DNA of 58,675 nt from Enterobacterales bacterium (GTDB lineage: Bacteria; Pseudomonadota; Gammaproteobacteria; Enterobacterales; Enterobacteriaceae): assembly GCA_003864575.1 (NCBI GenBank), contig BHES01000007.1, positions 1-58,675 on the forward strand, written 5' to 3'. Under the pieces are notes generated by a model, which saw only the letters and a list, made by a program, of their open reading frames with translations, had not been told where the DNA came from and did no database searches. Each line of letters starts with the position of its first letter. The stretch's first letter is position 1. The position numbers were made by a program, and so were the translations under genes. Positions 1 through 9,623 of this stretch are shown here, piece by piece.

Positions 1-117
1 CAGTTCCGGGAGGAGATAAGACGATTTTTTAGTGAAATATTACCGGGACTTTCTGGTGCGTTGCCACGCCGAATTAATGACAACTTCCAGATGCTGAAAA
101 ATGCATCTTCAAGTTAA
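1..117 (+). CDS. IS630-family transposase, C-terminal fragment
   Basis: The frame is open from base 1 to a TAA at 115-117 and gives 38 residues. The sequence runs through FFSEILPGL and RINDNFQML and ends in NASSS. RINDNFQ near the C-terminus is typical, from memory, of IS630-type DDE transposases that begin MKIHLT, which is how the fragment at 58609 begins. The start and catalytic domain are outside the window, so whether this copy is intact cannot be judged. The stop lies inside the terminal inverted repeat, a compact layout normal for these elements. Confidence 0.65.
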   Translation, partial: QFREEIRRFFSEILPGLSGALPRRINDNFQMLKNASSS

Positions 118-126
118 CTGTGTATA
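1..126 (+). mobile_element. Right end of an IS630-type insertion sequence (partial)
   Basis: The window opens inside an insertion sequence. It contains the transposase 3' end followed by a terminal inverted repeat at 103-126. Read inward on the minus strand, this repeat starts TATACACA and ends TGAAGATGC. It matches the 24-bp repeat at 58549-58572 at 16 of 24 positions, with the matches concentrated at the outer and inner ends. Both repeats finish in TA, the target dinucleotide of the IS630/Tc1/mariner family. The rest of the element lies outside the window. The family call combines these ends with the transposase fragment; the exact IS name is unknown. Confidence 0.72.
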
Positions 127-181
127 TTGAAGATCCCGCATAAAAGTAAGTATTATACATGACTATCAACGTATTGAATAC

Positions 182-628
182 GTGACCAAAATGTTAACCC
201 CGGATGCATTCGGTGCGGCTTCATTTTGTGTCGATGATGCGGCCCTCTATTTTGACTACGAAGAGCAGTGCAAGAGCGTCAAATTGGGGAATGAACAACG
301 GGCTGAATTAGTGCTCAATGCGCTGGTGGCTTTCCGTTTTCTCAAACCACTTATGCCTAAGAGTTGGCACTTTACTCAACAGCACCGGCCATTCCAGCCT
401 GATAACGGGCAGATTGCGCAGGTTCAGCTCATGGACAGCGGTGAGCAGGCAACGCTGCTGGTGGTGGAATCGGGTGATAACGCCAGCCTCTGTCTGCTGG
501 CACAAGACCGGTTAACGCTGGCAGGACGCGCAATGGTGCTGGGGGATGCGATTAAAATTATGCATGACCGCCTGATGCCTGCGCCGGTTCGCGCGGACAA
601 AACACATTTCTTCGATCAGGCGGTTTGA
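182..628 (+). pseudogene. zapC: zapC, cell division protein ZapC, 5'-truncated
   Basis: ZapC is a cytoplasmic FtsZ-ring-associated protein that promotes lateral bundling of FtsZ filaments. From KMLTPDAF onward the 148-residue frame follows Zap[47 protein letters not shown] and [12 protein letters not shown]. coli ZapC is about 180 residues, so about 35 N-terminal residues are missing. The upstream frame meets a TGA at 128-130, and an IS630-type end stops at 126. Bases 127-184 do not encode the expected N-terminus, so a simple IS insertion does not explain the junction completely. The only starts left are GTG 182 and ATG 191, both inside the conserved domain, and the protein is probably non-functional. 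E. coli has pyrD upstream; it is not visible here. Confidence 0.8.
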
Positions 629-664
629 TTTCCCGCCTGACCTGACTTCTTATATACCGCTTTA

Positions 665-1762
665 TTAGCTCAGCACGATATCCGTTCCTGGAATACAACT
701 GCACGACAAAATCGCTCCGTCTTTGCCAATAGCACTGGCTTTGAGTGGAGAGACTTCGCCCGCTTCCAGCGTGAGCTTACAGGCTCCGCAAATACCCGCA
801 CGGCAAGAGTAGGGGATGCGTAAACCCTGCATTTCCAGCTGTTCGAGTAAAATCTGCTGATTGTTCCCGGTAAACTCCGTGCCCTGATAGTGAATGCTGA
901 TATTTTTAACGTCGTTTTTCGGTGCGGCGACATTTTCTACCACCACACCGGCAGAGTAAGGCCGCGGTGGTTTGGTGGCCAGAACCTGAATGCTGTCACC
1001 GGCGCGAATCATGCCGGTGTTACGCGCAATCATATTTTGGCCGAAATCGACATTGTCGGCAGTTCGATAGCTTTGCAAGGTTTTCAGGGGTTCGCCGCGT
1101 GGATGTTTACGACCGCGCTCGGTACTCACCGTGGTTAATATGCAGCGGCTGCAGGGTTTCACCAGATCAAAAATGACCTCGCCAATGCGAATGGTCTACC
1201 AGCTGTCTTCGGCATAAGCCTCCACGCCTGTCACCACCAGGTTTGGCCGGAACTGTTCGAGCTTCACGCTGCTGGGGCAACGGTTTTGTAAATCGCGCAT
1301 CGAGGCTTCGTTCATTAACAGGTATGGAAAGCCGTCGGCGAAGGAGAGCGGTACGTCAGCGTGTTTCTTCACGCGGCGCGTCAGTTCTTCACCCACCCAG
1401 CGTAATTGCACGTCGCGGTTTAAATAGCGACTCAGCCACTGATTTACCGCATCTGGCGCGATGAGTGAGGTAAACTGATTGCCCCAAACTTCTGTGGGTT
1501 CCGCCTGTCCGCGGAAATCCTGAAAACGTACGCTGAGGGTATCGCCGTCAGGGCTGGTAATTAAGAGGCCATCGGGAAGTAACGCCGGCGTAAATTGGAC
1601 CAGTTGCGGATATTGGCGGGCGGTAATAAACATGCCCTGTGGGTCGGTCAGCATGAAGAGGCGATCAAATGCCAGACCACTGGCTGTTACTTGAGCGTGA
1701 GACAATTGCAGCCCACGCATCGACTTTACAGGGTGAACGAATAAACGTGAAAGGGTGGTCAC
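665..1762 (-). pseudogene. ycbX: ycbX, MOSC-domain/2Fe-2S protein with in-frame amber codon
   Basis: E. coli YcbX is a molybdenum-cofactor-dependent enzyme that detoxifies N-hydroxylated base analogues. The first part (1196-1762, from [15 protein letters not shown] to EDSW) carries the MOSC N-terminal barrel and the start of the MOSC domain. The second part continues in the same frame with [18 protein letters not shown] and ends with a plant-type ferredoxin domain, CRAGICGAC plus a later CSC. The two are separated only by a TAG (1196-1198 on the plus strand reads CTA) where E. coli has a lysine codon, so a single AAG-to-TAG change would explain it. Total length is 365 codons against 369 in E. 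coli, with no frameshift. Without suppression the product is 188 residues and lacks the Moco-binding Cys and the Fe-S domain. A sequencing error is the main alternative. Confidence 0.85.
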
Positions 1763-1782
1763 GACAGTGCGCCTCCTTGCTC

Positions 1783-1909
1783 TATACCCTTCATCCTTCG
1801 AGCCGCTGCTGAGTTAGCTGCCTTCGTTCACCCCGGTCACTTACTTGAGTAAGCTCCCGAGGATTCATTCAGTTGCCGCCTTGATGCAGCTCGAATGATT
1901 TTGGGTATA
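1783..1909. repeat. ERIC (intergenic repeat unit) element
   Basis: This is a 127-bp imperfect palindrome, exactly the canonical ERIC length. It begins TATACCC and ends GGGTATA, and the outer arms pair further through TTCGAGC and GCTCGAA. Its core reads GTAAGCTCCCGAGGATTCA and CACCCCGGTCACTTACTT, which match the classical ERIC core sequences with few changes. It lies between the divergent ycbX and rlmL genes. ERIC elements are non-coding miniature repeats found in many enteric genomes; when transcribed this one would fold into a long hairpin. Confidence 0.88.
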
Positions 1910-1932
1910 TTTTTATGATGGGCAGAGACTTT

Positions 1933-1960
1933 ATGACAAGCGGGCCGGATTAGCTATAAT
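1933..1960 (+). promoter_or_regulatory. Likely sigma-70 promoter of rlmL-uup
   Basis: A perfect TATAAT at 1955-1960 lies 16 bp after ATGACA (1933-1938), a 5-of-6 match to TTGACA. The rlmL start codon is about 34 bp further on. It is the only strong promoter-like pair between the ERIC element and rlmL. Confidence 0.6.
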
Positions 1961-1993
1961 GCGCAACTATTTTCTTTTTGGTGATATGTCGAT

Positions 1994-4114
1994 ATGAACT
2001 CTTTGTTTGCCAGCACGGCGCGTGGACTGGAAGAACTTTTAAAAAGCGAACTGGAAACGCTGGGTGCGCAAGCCTGCAAAGTTGTGCAGGGAGGGGTGCA
2101 TTTTGAAGGTGACGATCGCCTAATGTATCAAAGTTTGCTGTGGAGCCGTCTGGCTTCGCGCATTCTGCTGCCTCTGAATGAATTTAAGGTCCACAGCGAT
2201 TTGGACCTTTATATGGGTGTGATGGCCATTGACTGGCCGGAAATTTTCGGCGTCGATAAAACCTTCGCGGTGCATTTCAGCGGGCTCAATGACGAGATCC
2301 GCAACAGTCAGTACGGTGCGTTGAAAGTCAAAGATGCCATCGTTGACAGCTTCACCCGTAAAATGGATGAACGCCCGAACGTTGCCAAGCAACAGCCAGA
2401 TATCCGTGTGAACGTGTTCCTGCAACGCGATACCGCCAGCGTTGCGCTGGACTTAAGCGGTGAAGGTCTGCATCAGCGTGGCTACCGTGACCTTGCCGGC
2501 CAGGCACCGTTGAAAGAGAGCCTGGCTGCCGCCATTGTGATGCGTTCTGGCTGGAAAGCGGGTACGCCGATGGTCGACCCAATGTGTGGTTCCGGCACCC
2601 TGCTGATTGAGGCCGCAATGATCGCTGCCGATCGCGCGCCGGGTCTGCATCGTCCGCACTGGGGCTTTACCGGCTGGAACAAATTCGATGCTGATTTATG
2701 GCGTGAACTGACGACGGAAGCGCAGGTGCGTACCCGCCGTGCGCTGCAGGAAACCACCTCGCGCTTCTTCGGTTCTGATATTGATCGCCGTGTGATTGAA
2801 ATGGCACGGGCTAACGCCCGTCGCGCCGGTGTGGCTGAACTTATCACCCTCGAAGCGGGTGAGGTGGGCAAGTTGGTCAACCCACTGCCGGAAGGCCCGA
2901 CAGGTACCGTCATCAGTAACCCGCCGTACGGCGAACGTCTGGAAAGTGAACCTGCGCTGATTGCCCTACATAACCAACTGGGGCGTATTATGAAAACCCA
3001 GTTTGGTGGCTGGCAGCTCTCTCTGTTCAGTGCGTCACCGGAACTGCTGAGTTGCGTGCAACTGCGTGCTGACCGTCAGTTCAAAGCAAAAAATGGTCCG
3101 CTGGAATGCGTACAGAAAAACTATCAGTTGGCCGAAAACCCAACGGGTGCGGCAGGCACGCAAATGGCGGAAGATTATGCCAACCGCTTGCGCAAAAACG
3201 TCAAAAAGCTGGAGAAATGGGCCAAACAGCAGGGGATTGAATGTTATCGCCTGTATGATGCCGATTTGCCAGATTACAACGTCGCCGTTGACCGCTACGG
3301 CAGCAAAGTTGTGGTTCAGGAATATGCACCGCCAAAAACAGTGGATGCACAAAAAGCCCGTCAACGTCTGTTCGATGTGATTAACGCTACGCTCTCGGTA
3401 CTGGACATCTCCTCCAGCCAGCTGGTGTTGAAAACTCGCGAACGCCAAAAAGGCACGAATCAATACGAAAAACTGGCGCAAAAAGGTGAGTTCCAGCTGA
3501 TTCAGGAATTCGACGCCAAACTGTGGGTTAACTTGACCGACTATCTCGATACCGGCCTGTTCCTTGATCACCGCATTGCGCGCAAGATGCTGGGTGAAAT
3601 GAGCAAAGGTAAAGATTTCCTCAACCTGTTTGCTTACACCGGCACGGCCAGTGTTCACGCGGGCCTTGGCGGCGCGCGCAGCACCACCACGGTGGACATG
3701 TCCCGCACCTATCTCGAATGGGCTGAGAAAAACCTGCGGGTTAACGACCTAACAGGGCGTCAGCATCGCCTTATTCAAGCCGATTGCCTCTCTTATCTTG
3801 GCATGTGCGAAGAGCAGTTTGATGTGATCTTCATTGATCCGCCAACCTTCTCCAACTCTAAACGCATGGCCGAAAGTTTCGACGTTCAGCGCGATCATCT
3901 GTCATTGATGAAAGATCTGAAGCGTATTTTGCGTCGCAACGGTACCATCATGTTCTCCAACAACAAGCGCGGTTTCCAGATGGATCTCGAGGGACTGAGC
4001 CAGCTCGGTCTGAGCGCAAAAGAGATCACCAGCCAAACCCTGTCACAGGATTTTGCCCGTAATCGTCAAATTCATAACTGCTGGCTGCTTTCTCATGCCG
4101 GCGAGGAAAAGTAA
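1994..4114 (+). CDS. rlmL: 23S rRNA methyltransferase RlmKL (m2G2445 and m7G2069)
   Basis: A fused two-enzyme rRNA methyltransferase acting on 23S rRNA during 50S assembly. An N-terminal THUMP region (about residues 45-155) is followed by the first Rossmann methyltransferase, with DPMCGSGT at 195-202 and the catalytic NPPYGERL near 310 (m2G2445). The second methyltransferase has [13 protein letters not shown] near 542 and IDPPTF near 614 (m7G2069). Its 706 residues compare with 702 in E. coli. It has its own TATAAT promoter and sits 5 bp before uup, so the two are probably co-transcribed. The product is cytoplasmic. Confidence 0.97.
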   Translation: MNSLFASTARGLEELLKSELETLGAQACKVVQGGVHFEGDDRLMYQSLLWSRLASRILLPLNEFKVHSDLDLYMGVMAIDWPEIFGVDKTFAVHFSGLNDEIRNSQYGALKVKDAIVDSFTRKMDERPNVAKQQPDIRVNVFLQRDTASVALDLSGEGLHQRGYRDLAGQAPLKESLAAAIVMRSGWKAGTPMVDPMCGSGTLLIEAAMIAADRAPGLHRPHWGFTGWNKFDADLWRELTTEAQVRTRRALQETTSRFFGSDIDRRVIEMARANARRAGVAELITLEAGEVGKLVNPLPEGPTGTVISNPPYGERLESEPALIALHNQLGRIMKTQFGGWQLSLFSASPELLSCVQLRADRQFKAKNGPLECVQKNYQLAENPTGAAGTQMAEDYANRLRKNVKKLEKWAKQQGIECYRLYDADLPDYNVAVDRYGSKVVVQEYAPPKTVDAQKARQRLFDVINATLSVLDISSSQLVLKTRERQKGTNQYEKLAQKGEFQLIQEFDAKLWVNLTDYLDTGLFLDHRIARKMLGEMSKGKDFLNLFAYTGTASVHAGLGGARSTTTVDMSRTYLEWAEKNLRVNDLTGRQHRLIQADCLSYLGMCEEQFDVIFIDPPTFSNSKRMAESFDVQRDHLSLMKDLKRILRRNGTIMFSNNKRGFQMDLEGLSQLGLSAKEITSQTLSQDFARNRQIHNCWLLSHAGEEK

Positions 4115-4119
4115 AGTTT

Positions 4120-6024
4120 ATGTCGTTAATCAGTATGTCAGGTGCCTGGCTGTCATTCAGTGACTCGCCTTTGTTGGATAACACCGAATTACACATCGAA
4201 CCGAACGAACGCGTTTGTCTGGTAGGCCGTAACGGCGCCGGTAAATCCACGCTGATGAAAATCATCAACCGTGAAGTGCCGCTGGATGATGGGCGTATCG
4301 TTTACGAGCAGGATTTGATTGTTGCGCGTCTGCAGCAGGATCCGCCACGTAACGTGACCGGTACCGTCTTCGACTTCGTGTCTGAAGGTGTCTCCGAGCA
4401 GGCTGAACACCTGAAGGCTTATCATACGATTTCGCATCTGGTCGAAACCGATCCGAGCGAGAAAAATCTCAACAAACTCTCTCAGGTGATGGAAGTTCTT
4501 GATCACCAAGGTTTGTGGCAGCTCGACAGTCGTATTAGCGAAGTGCTGCTGCAGTTGGGCCTCGATGCCGATGCCGAACTAACCTCACTTTCTGGCGGTT
4601 GGTTGCGTAAAGCGGCGTTGGGCCGTGCGCTGGTCAGCTCTCCGAAAGTACTGTTACTCGACGAACCGACCAACCACCTGGATATCGAAAGTATCAGTTG
4701 GTTGGAAGAGTTCCTGAAAGAGTTTCAGGGCAGCATCATCTTCATTTCCCATGACCGTTCGTTTATCCGCAACATGGCGACCCGCATTGTCGATCTCGAC
4801 CGCGGCAAGCTGGTTTCCTATCCGGGTAACTACGAAGCTTATCTGCTGGCGAAAGAAGAAGCGTTGCGTGTTGAAGATCTGCAAAATGCCGAGTTTGATA
4901 AAAAACTGGCGCAGGAAGAAGTCTGGATCCGTCAGGGTATCAAAGCCCGCCGCACCCGTAACGAAGGACGCGTACGCGCCCTGAAAGCCCTGCGTAAAGA
5001 GCGTTCTGACCGTCGTGAAGTGATGGGCACCGCCAAGATGCAGGTGGTTGAAGCGTCGAGCTCCGGCAAAATTGTCTTCGAAATGGAGGATGTCAGCTAC
5101 GCGATCGCCGGTAAACAGTTGGTGAGCCACTTCTCTGCTCAGGTGATGCGCGGTGATAAAATTGCGCTGGTGGGTCCGAACGGCTGTGGTAAAACGACCT
5201 TGCTCAAACTGATGTTGAGTCAGCTTAAGGCAGACAGCGGCCGCGTTCACTGCGGCACCAAGCTGGAAGTCGCGTACTTCGACCAACACCGTGCTGAACT
5301 TGACCCGGAACGTACTGTGATGGACAACCTGGCAGAAGGTAAACAGGAAGTGATGGTTAACGGTCGCTCACGCCACGTGCTGGGCTACCTGCAAGACTTC
5401 CTGTTCCACCCTAAACGCGCGATGACGCCGGTGAAAGCACTGTCGGGCGGGGAACGTAACCGTCTGCTGCTGGCAAAATTGTTCCTGCGCCCAAGCAACC
5501 TGTTGATTCTTGATGAACCAACCAATGACCTGGATGTGGAAACGCTGGAGCTGCTGGAAGAGATGATCGACGGCTATCAGGGCACCGTGATGTTGGTAAG
5601 CCATGACCGTGAATTTGTTGATAACTCGGCTACCGAATGCTGGATTTATGAAGGCGATGGCGTGATCAACAGCTATGTGGGCGGTTACCATGATGCACAG
5701 CATCAGCGTCGTCACCAGAAGCCAATCCGTCAGGTTGCAGCCACTGAAAATAAAGCGTCGACACAGTCGAAAGCAGAACCTGCTAAACGCACGGCAAATA
5801 AGCTCAGCTATAATCAGCAACGTGAGCTGGAACTTTTGCCTGCGCAAATCAGCGAGCTGGAAGGGCGCATCGCCGCATTACAGCAACAAATGAGTGATGC
5901 GGATTTCTTCACCCGTCCGCATGACGAAACCCAGCAGGTGTTGAACTCGCTGGCTGCCGTCGAACAAGAGTTAGAGCAGGCCTTTGAACGTTGGGAAGCG
6001 CTGGAAGCGCAGAAAAACGGCTAA
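4120..6024 (+). CDS. uup: ABC-F ATPase Uup
   Basis: A cytoplasmic ABC-F protein without membrane segments, linked in E. coli to ribosome function and to suppression of transposon excision. There are two complete ATPase cassettes: Walker A GRNGAGKST near 35 with LSGGWLRKAAL near 157 and LLLDEPTNHLD near 178; then GPNGCGKTT near 353 with LSGGERNRLLL near 441 and LILDEPTNDLD near 462. Between them lies the charged ABC-F linker (RRTRNEGRVRALKALRKERS). The last 80 or so residues are a Gln/Glu-rich coiled coil, the DNA-binding C-terminal domain typical of Uup. At 634 residues it is the normal length. It begins 5 bp after rlmL. Confidence 0.97.
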   Translation: MSLISMSGAWLSFSDSPLLDNTELHIEPNERVCLVGRNGAGKSTLMKIINREVPLDDGRIVYEQDLIVARLQQDPPRNVTGTVFDFVSEGVSEQAEHLKAYHTISHLVETDPSEKNLNKLSQVMEVLDHQGLWQLDSRISEVLLQLGLDADAELTSLSGGWLRKAALGRALVSSPKVLLLDEPTNHLDIESISWLEEFLKEFQGSIIFISHDRSFIRNMATRIVDLDRGKLVSYPGNYEAYLLAKEEALRVEDLQNAEFDKKLAQEEVWIRQGIKARRTRNEGRVRALKALRKERSDRREVMGTAKMQVVEASSSGKIVFEMEDVSYAIAGKQLVSHFSAQVMRGDKIALVGPNGCGKTTLLKLMLSQLKADSGRVHCGTKLEVAYFDQHRAELDPERTVMDNLAEGKQEVMVNGRSRHVLGYLQDFLFHPKRAMTPVKALSGGERNRLLLAKLFLRPSNLLILDEPTNDLDVETLELLEEMIDGYQGTVMLVSHDREFVDNSATECWIYEGDGVINSYVGGYHDAQHQRRHQKPIRQVAATENKASTQSKAEPAKRTANKLSYNQQRELELLPAQISELEGRIAALQQQMSDADFFTRPHDETQQVLNSLAAVEQELEQAFERWEALEAQKNG

Positions 6025-6105
6025 ACCTGTCCTTTCCTGCACCGGCGGATAACGGATGTTCCGTCTGTGCAGGTCTTAGCATCTTCCGCCGTTGAGGAGT
6101 TGACT

Positions 6106-7371
6106 GTGTGTTCTCATATTCATGACCCGCACATTTTGTGTCCCCAATGCGACTTATTGGTGGAGATCCCTGCTATTGCCATCGGGCAAAAAGCGAAATG
6201 TCCTCGTTGTCACACTACGCTGACATCACTCTGGAAAGAACCTCGCCGACGTCCTATAGGTTATGCAGCCAGCGCGCTGTTTATGTTGCTGCTCGCCAAC
6301 CTTTTTCCCTTCGTGAACATGAGAGTGGCAGGCCTTGGCAGCGAAGTTACGTTGATCCAAATTCCGCAGGTGTTGGTTTCAGAGAACTACGCGAGTATGG
6401 CTTCTCTGTTTATGATCGTGGTGCAATTGCTCCCTGCAATCTGCATGCTCTCTATCATCATACTGTGTATGAATACCCGGCTTTCAGCCCACTGGAAAGT
6501 GAGTATTGCCCGCACACTGTTTCGTCTCAAAGCTTGGTGTATGGTGGAAATCTTCCTTGCCGGTGTGCTGGTCAGTTTTGTAAAACTGATGGCTTATGGC
6601 GATGTGGGTGTGGGGAGCAGCTTTCTTCCTTATGTGTTGTTCTGCCTGCTGCAACTTCGTGCATTTCAATGTACTGACCGTTATTGGCTTTGGCAGCAGG
6701 TTGAACCCGCGCCGCAGCTGACGCTGCCTCTGCGGGTTGGTGAAAGCGGTATTAATCAGGGACTGCGCTCCTGCCATTGCTGTATGGCTATTTTGCCCGT
6801 GGATCAACTGATCTGCTCCCGTTGCGAAACCAAGGGATATGCGCGGCGTAAAAACAGCGTGCAATGGACCATGGCATTGCTGGTAACGTCGATACTGCTT
6901 TATATTCCCGCTAATTTATTACCTATTATGATCACGCAGGTATTGGGTACGCCAATGCCATCGACGATTATGGCCGGTGTTGTTCTGCTATGGGGTGAAG
7001 GGTCCTATCCTGTTGCTATGGTGATTTTGATTGCCAGTATTTTGGTGCCAACATTAAAAATGATTGCCATCGGCTGGCTGTGCTGGGATGCCAATAGCAA
7101 CAAACCCGTCGATCGGGAGAGATTGCATGTCATTTACGAGGTGGTCGAATTTGTCGGGCGCTGGTCAATGATCGACGTATTCGTTATCGCGGTGCTTTCT
7201 GCACTGGTTAGAATGGGGCAGCTAATGAGTATTTATCCGGACATCGGCGCACTGCTTTTCGCAGGCGTCGTCATTCTTACTATGTTCGCCGCAATGATTT
7301 TCGATCCAAGGTTGATTTGGGATCGGGCCGTGGTACAGCCTATGAAGGAGCAACAAGATGGCGGAAAATAA
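6106..7371 (+). CDS. pqiA: Intermembrane transport protein PqiA
   Basis: The inner-membrane component of the PqiABC envelope lipid-transport system, which is paraquat- and SoxRS-inducible in E. coli. The frame is open from GTG 6067, but GTG 6106 is the better start: GAGGAG lies 6 bp before it and the protein then begins MCSHIHDPHILCPQC like E. coli PqiA. This gives 421 residues. Two zinc-ribbon motifs (CPQC with CPRC near the N-terminus, CHCC with CSRC near 222-240) each precede a hydrophobic block, forming two repeats of a four-helix domain. Conserved segments include LFPFVNM, SFVKLMAYGDVGVGSSF and YEVVEFVGRWSMIDVFV. It overlaps pqiB by 14 bp. Confidence 0.95.
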   Translation: MCSHIHDPHILCPQCDLLVEIPAIAIGQKAKCPRCHTTLTSLWKEPRRRPIGYAASALFMLLLANLFPFVNMRVAGLGSEVTLIQIPQVLVSENYASMASLFMIVVQLLPAICMLSIIILCMNTRLSAHWKVSIARTLFRLKAWCMVEIFLAGVLVSFVKLMAYGDVGVGSSFLPYVLFCLLQLRAFQCTDRYWLWQQVEPAPQLTLPLRVGESGINQGLRSCHCCMAILPVDQLICSRCETKGYARRKNSVQWTMALLVTSILLYIPANLLPIMITQVLGTPMPSTIMAGVVLLWGEGSYPVAMVILIASILVPTLKMIAIGWLCWDANSNKPVDRERLHVIYEVVEFVGRWSMIDVFVIAVLSALVRMGQLMSIYPDIGALLFAGVVILTMFAAMIFDPRLIWDRAVVQPMKEQQDGGK

Positions 7372-9013
7372 TATGCCCCACAGTAATGGTGGCACCGCAA
7401 AGATCGAAAAAATTAAACGCTGGTCGCCTGTCTGGATTATTCCTATTGTCACTGCTCTTATCGGTGCTTGGATCCTGTTTTATCACTACAGCCATCAGGG
7501 GCCGGAAGTCACTTTAATTACCACCACGGCCGAAGGCATTGAGGGGGGGAAAACCACCATCAAAAGCCGTAACGTTGATGTCGGTAAAGTGGAAAGCGTG
7601 ACCCTGAGTGATAACTTACAGCAGGTTATTATCAAAGCGCGTCTCAATACCGGCATGGAAAAAATGCTGCGTGACGACTCGGTATTCTGGGTAGTGAAAC
7701 CACAAATCGGACGTGAAGGGGTGTCGGGTTTAAGCACGCTGTTGTCCGGTGCCTATATCCAGTTACAGCCAGGTAATAAAGGCAGCGAGAAAGCGCAATA
7801 CAAGCTTGATGACGCACCACCGCTGGCATCACCTGATGCTAAAGGTATCCGCGTGGTACTGGAGAGCGAACGTTCGGGACAGCTTAGCCCAGGCGATCCT
7901 GTGTTGTTCCGTGGTTTCCAGGTCGGCAGCGTAGAAACAAGTCATTTTGATCCGAAAGCCCGTGATATCAAATATCAGCTGTTTATTCGTGCGCCTTACG
8001 ACACGTTGGTGACAGATAACGTGCGCTTCTGGAAAGACAGCGGCGTTAACTTCGATATGTCTGCGGCAGGTATGCGTGTCGAAATGGGGTCACTGACGAC
8101 ACTCTTCAGCGGTGGGGTCAGTTTTGATATTCCCAATGGCTGGCAGCAGGGCCAGGAAGCTAAAAATGGCGATAATTACCAGCTATTTGACGATCAAAAA
8201 AGTATTCAGGAATCTCTCTATACTCGTCATATGGATTATGTGATGTTCTTCTCCGATTCTGTCCGTGGCCTGCAGCCCGGCGCGCCGGTGGAGTTCCGTG
8301 GTATCCGGCTGGGAACCGTGGCAGAAGTGCCATATCCGCTGAATGTCATCAATCAGCAAATTACCGAGGACTACCGTATACCGGTGCTGATCCGCATTGA
8401 ACCGGATCGTTTTGATCAACTGTTGGGCAGTAGCTTCAATATTGAAGACCATATAAGCCAGGGTATCGCTCACGGTTTACGTGCCTCGATGAAATCTGCG
8501 AATCTTTTGACCGGCTCCATGTATATCGACCTCGATTTCTATCCCAATGAGAAACCGTGGAAAGGACCATTGGAAATTGCAGGGCATAAATTACTGCCAA
8601 CGGTCAGCGGTGGATTTGCTCAGATCCAGCAGAAGCTGATGACCACGCTGGATAAGATTAACAATCTTCCTATCGAGCCGATGATGCGTGAAGCGACCAG
8701 CACGTTGGCAGAAAGCCAAAAAACCATGAAGTCTACGCAGAAAACCATGGATTCATTGAATGCGATTGTCAGCAGCAAAGAGATGAAAACATTACCGCTA
8801 GATATGCAGCAAACGCTTATCCAGTTGAATCGCAGCCTGAAAGGCTTCCAGCCTGGATCACCTGCGTATGGCAATTTGGTGGGTGATATGCAGAGTCTGG
8901 ATAAAACCCTGCGTGAACTGCAACCGGTACTTAAAACACTGAATCAGAAAAGCAACGCACTGATTTTCTCAGCCCCAGGGCAAGATGATCCTCAGCCGAA
9001 GAAGGCCAAATAA
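7358..9013 (+). CDS. pqiB: MCE-family intermembrane lipid transport protein PqiB
   Basis: A periplasm-spanning MCE protein. PqiB forms a stack of hexameric MCE rings with a central channel between the inner and outer membrane. The sequence shows one N-terminal membrane anchor (about residues 22-46, VWIIPIVTALIGAWILFYHY), then three MCE domains starting near residues 48, 162 and 290 (the last with LQPGAPVEFRGIRLG), and a C-terminal helical needle region (about 430-545) rich in Gln, Lys and Leu. At 551 residues it is close to E. coli PqiB (546). AAGGAG lies ahead of the ATG inside the pqiA 3' end, indicating translational coupling. Confidence 0.96.
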   Translation: MAENNMPHSNGGTAKIEKIKRWSPVWIIPIVTALIGAWILFYHYSHQGPEVTLITTTAEGIEGGKTTIKSRNVDVGKVESVTLSDNLQQVIIKARLNTGMEKMLRDDSVFWVVKPQIGREGVSGLSTLLSGAYIQLQPGNKGSEKAQYKLDDAPPLASPDAKGIRVVLESERSGQLSPGDPVLFRGFQVGSVETSHFDPKARDIKYQLFIRAPYDTLVTDNVRFWKDSGVNFDMSAAGMRVEMGSLTTLFSGGVSFDIPNGWQQGQEAKNGDNYQLFDDQKSIQESLYTRHMDYVMFFSDSVRGLQPGAPVEFRGIRLGTVAEVPYPLNVINQQITEDYRIPVLIRIEPDRFDQLLGSSFNIEDHISQGIAHGLRASMKSANLLTGSMYIDLDFYPNEKPWKGPLEIAGHKLLPTVSGGFAQIQQKLMTTLDKINNLPIEPMMREATSTLAESQKTMKSTQKTMDSLNAIVSSKEMKTLPLDMQQTLIQLNRSLKGFQPGSPAYGNLVGDMQSLDKTLRELQPVLKTLNQKSNALIFSAPGQDDPQPKKAK

Positions 9014-9585
9014 TGATGAAATGGATACCTGTCGTCTTAGCATTATTCCTGACTGCCTGTAGTAGCAGTGATCAGAAAACCTATTATCAGTTGCCGGTGC
9101 TCGACAGCACTCCAGCGGTAACCAGCGGCAGCAATATGGTGTCGCAAGGAGAACAACGCCAGCTGTGGATTGAACATGTCAGCGTAGCGGACTATCTGTC
9201 GGGGAATGGTCTGGTTTTCCAGACTAACGATGTTCAGTATGTACTGACGCAAAATAATCTGTGGGCCAGTCCGCTGGATCAACAACTCCAGCAGTCGTTA
9301 GTGACCTACCTGGGACGCGACCTGCCAGGACGTGTTGTTTCTTCACAATCTGCCAACAGCGTCGAACAGGACGTGCTTAACGTTAATGTAACGGGCTTCC
9401 ATGGACGCTATGACGGCTCAGCTCTGATAAGCGGTAGCTGGGTGCTGACGCGCAACGGACAAACGATTCAACGTAGCTTCAATCTGGTCCTCAAGCAGAA
9501 TGAAGATGGCTATGATGCATTGGTGCGCACGCTGGCGGCCGGTTGGCAGCAAGAAGCGAGCCAAATCGCCAGTCAGGTAAGATGA
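9013..9585 (+). CDS. pqiC: Outer-membrane lipoprotein PqiC
   Basis: The third component of PqiABC (ABC-type auxiliary lipoprotein family), thought to dock the PqiB needle at the outer membrane. It has a type II signal peptide, MKWIPVVLALFLTAC, with lipobox LTAC. The next residues are SSSDQ, with no Asp at +2, consistent with outer-membrane sorting. The body has the SDQKTYYQLP and LWIEHVSVADYLSGNGLVFQ segments of the family. Its start overlaps the pqiB stop by one base (TAATG). ATG 9016 is an alternative start that changes only the first residue. A terminator follows at 9624. Confidence 0.93.
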   Translation: MMKWIPVVLALFLTACSSSDQKTYYQLPVLDSTPAVTSGSNMVSQGEQRQLWIEHVSVADYLSGNGLVFQTNDVQYVLTQNNLWASPLDQQLQQSLVTYLGRDLPGRVVSSQSANSVEQDVLNVNVTGFHGRYDGSALISGSWVLTRNGQTIQRSFNLVLKQNEDGYDALVRTLAAGWQQEASQIASQVR

Positions 9586-9623
9586 ACATTTTTTAAGCTT
9601 AATTTTATTTAAGCTAAACGACA

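Noticed and set aside
3035-3658. A 207-codon minus-strand frame opposite rlmL (and a similar 211-codon frame opposite uup at 4654-5289)
   Set aside because: These mirror conserved coding sequence, lack start signals and match no family I recognise.
6028-6075. CCTGCAC and GTGCAGG inverted repeat between uup and pqiA as a terminator
   Set aside because: The loop is long, there is no T-run, and the right arm lies next to the pqiA leader; it may be a weak structure only.
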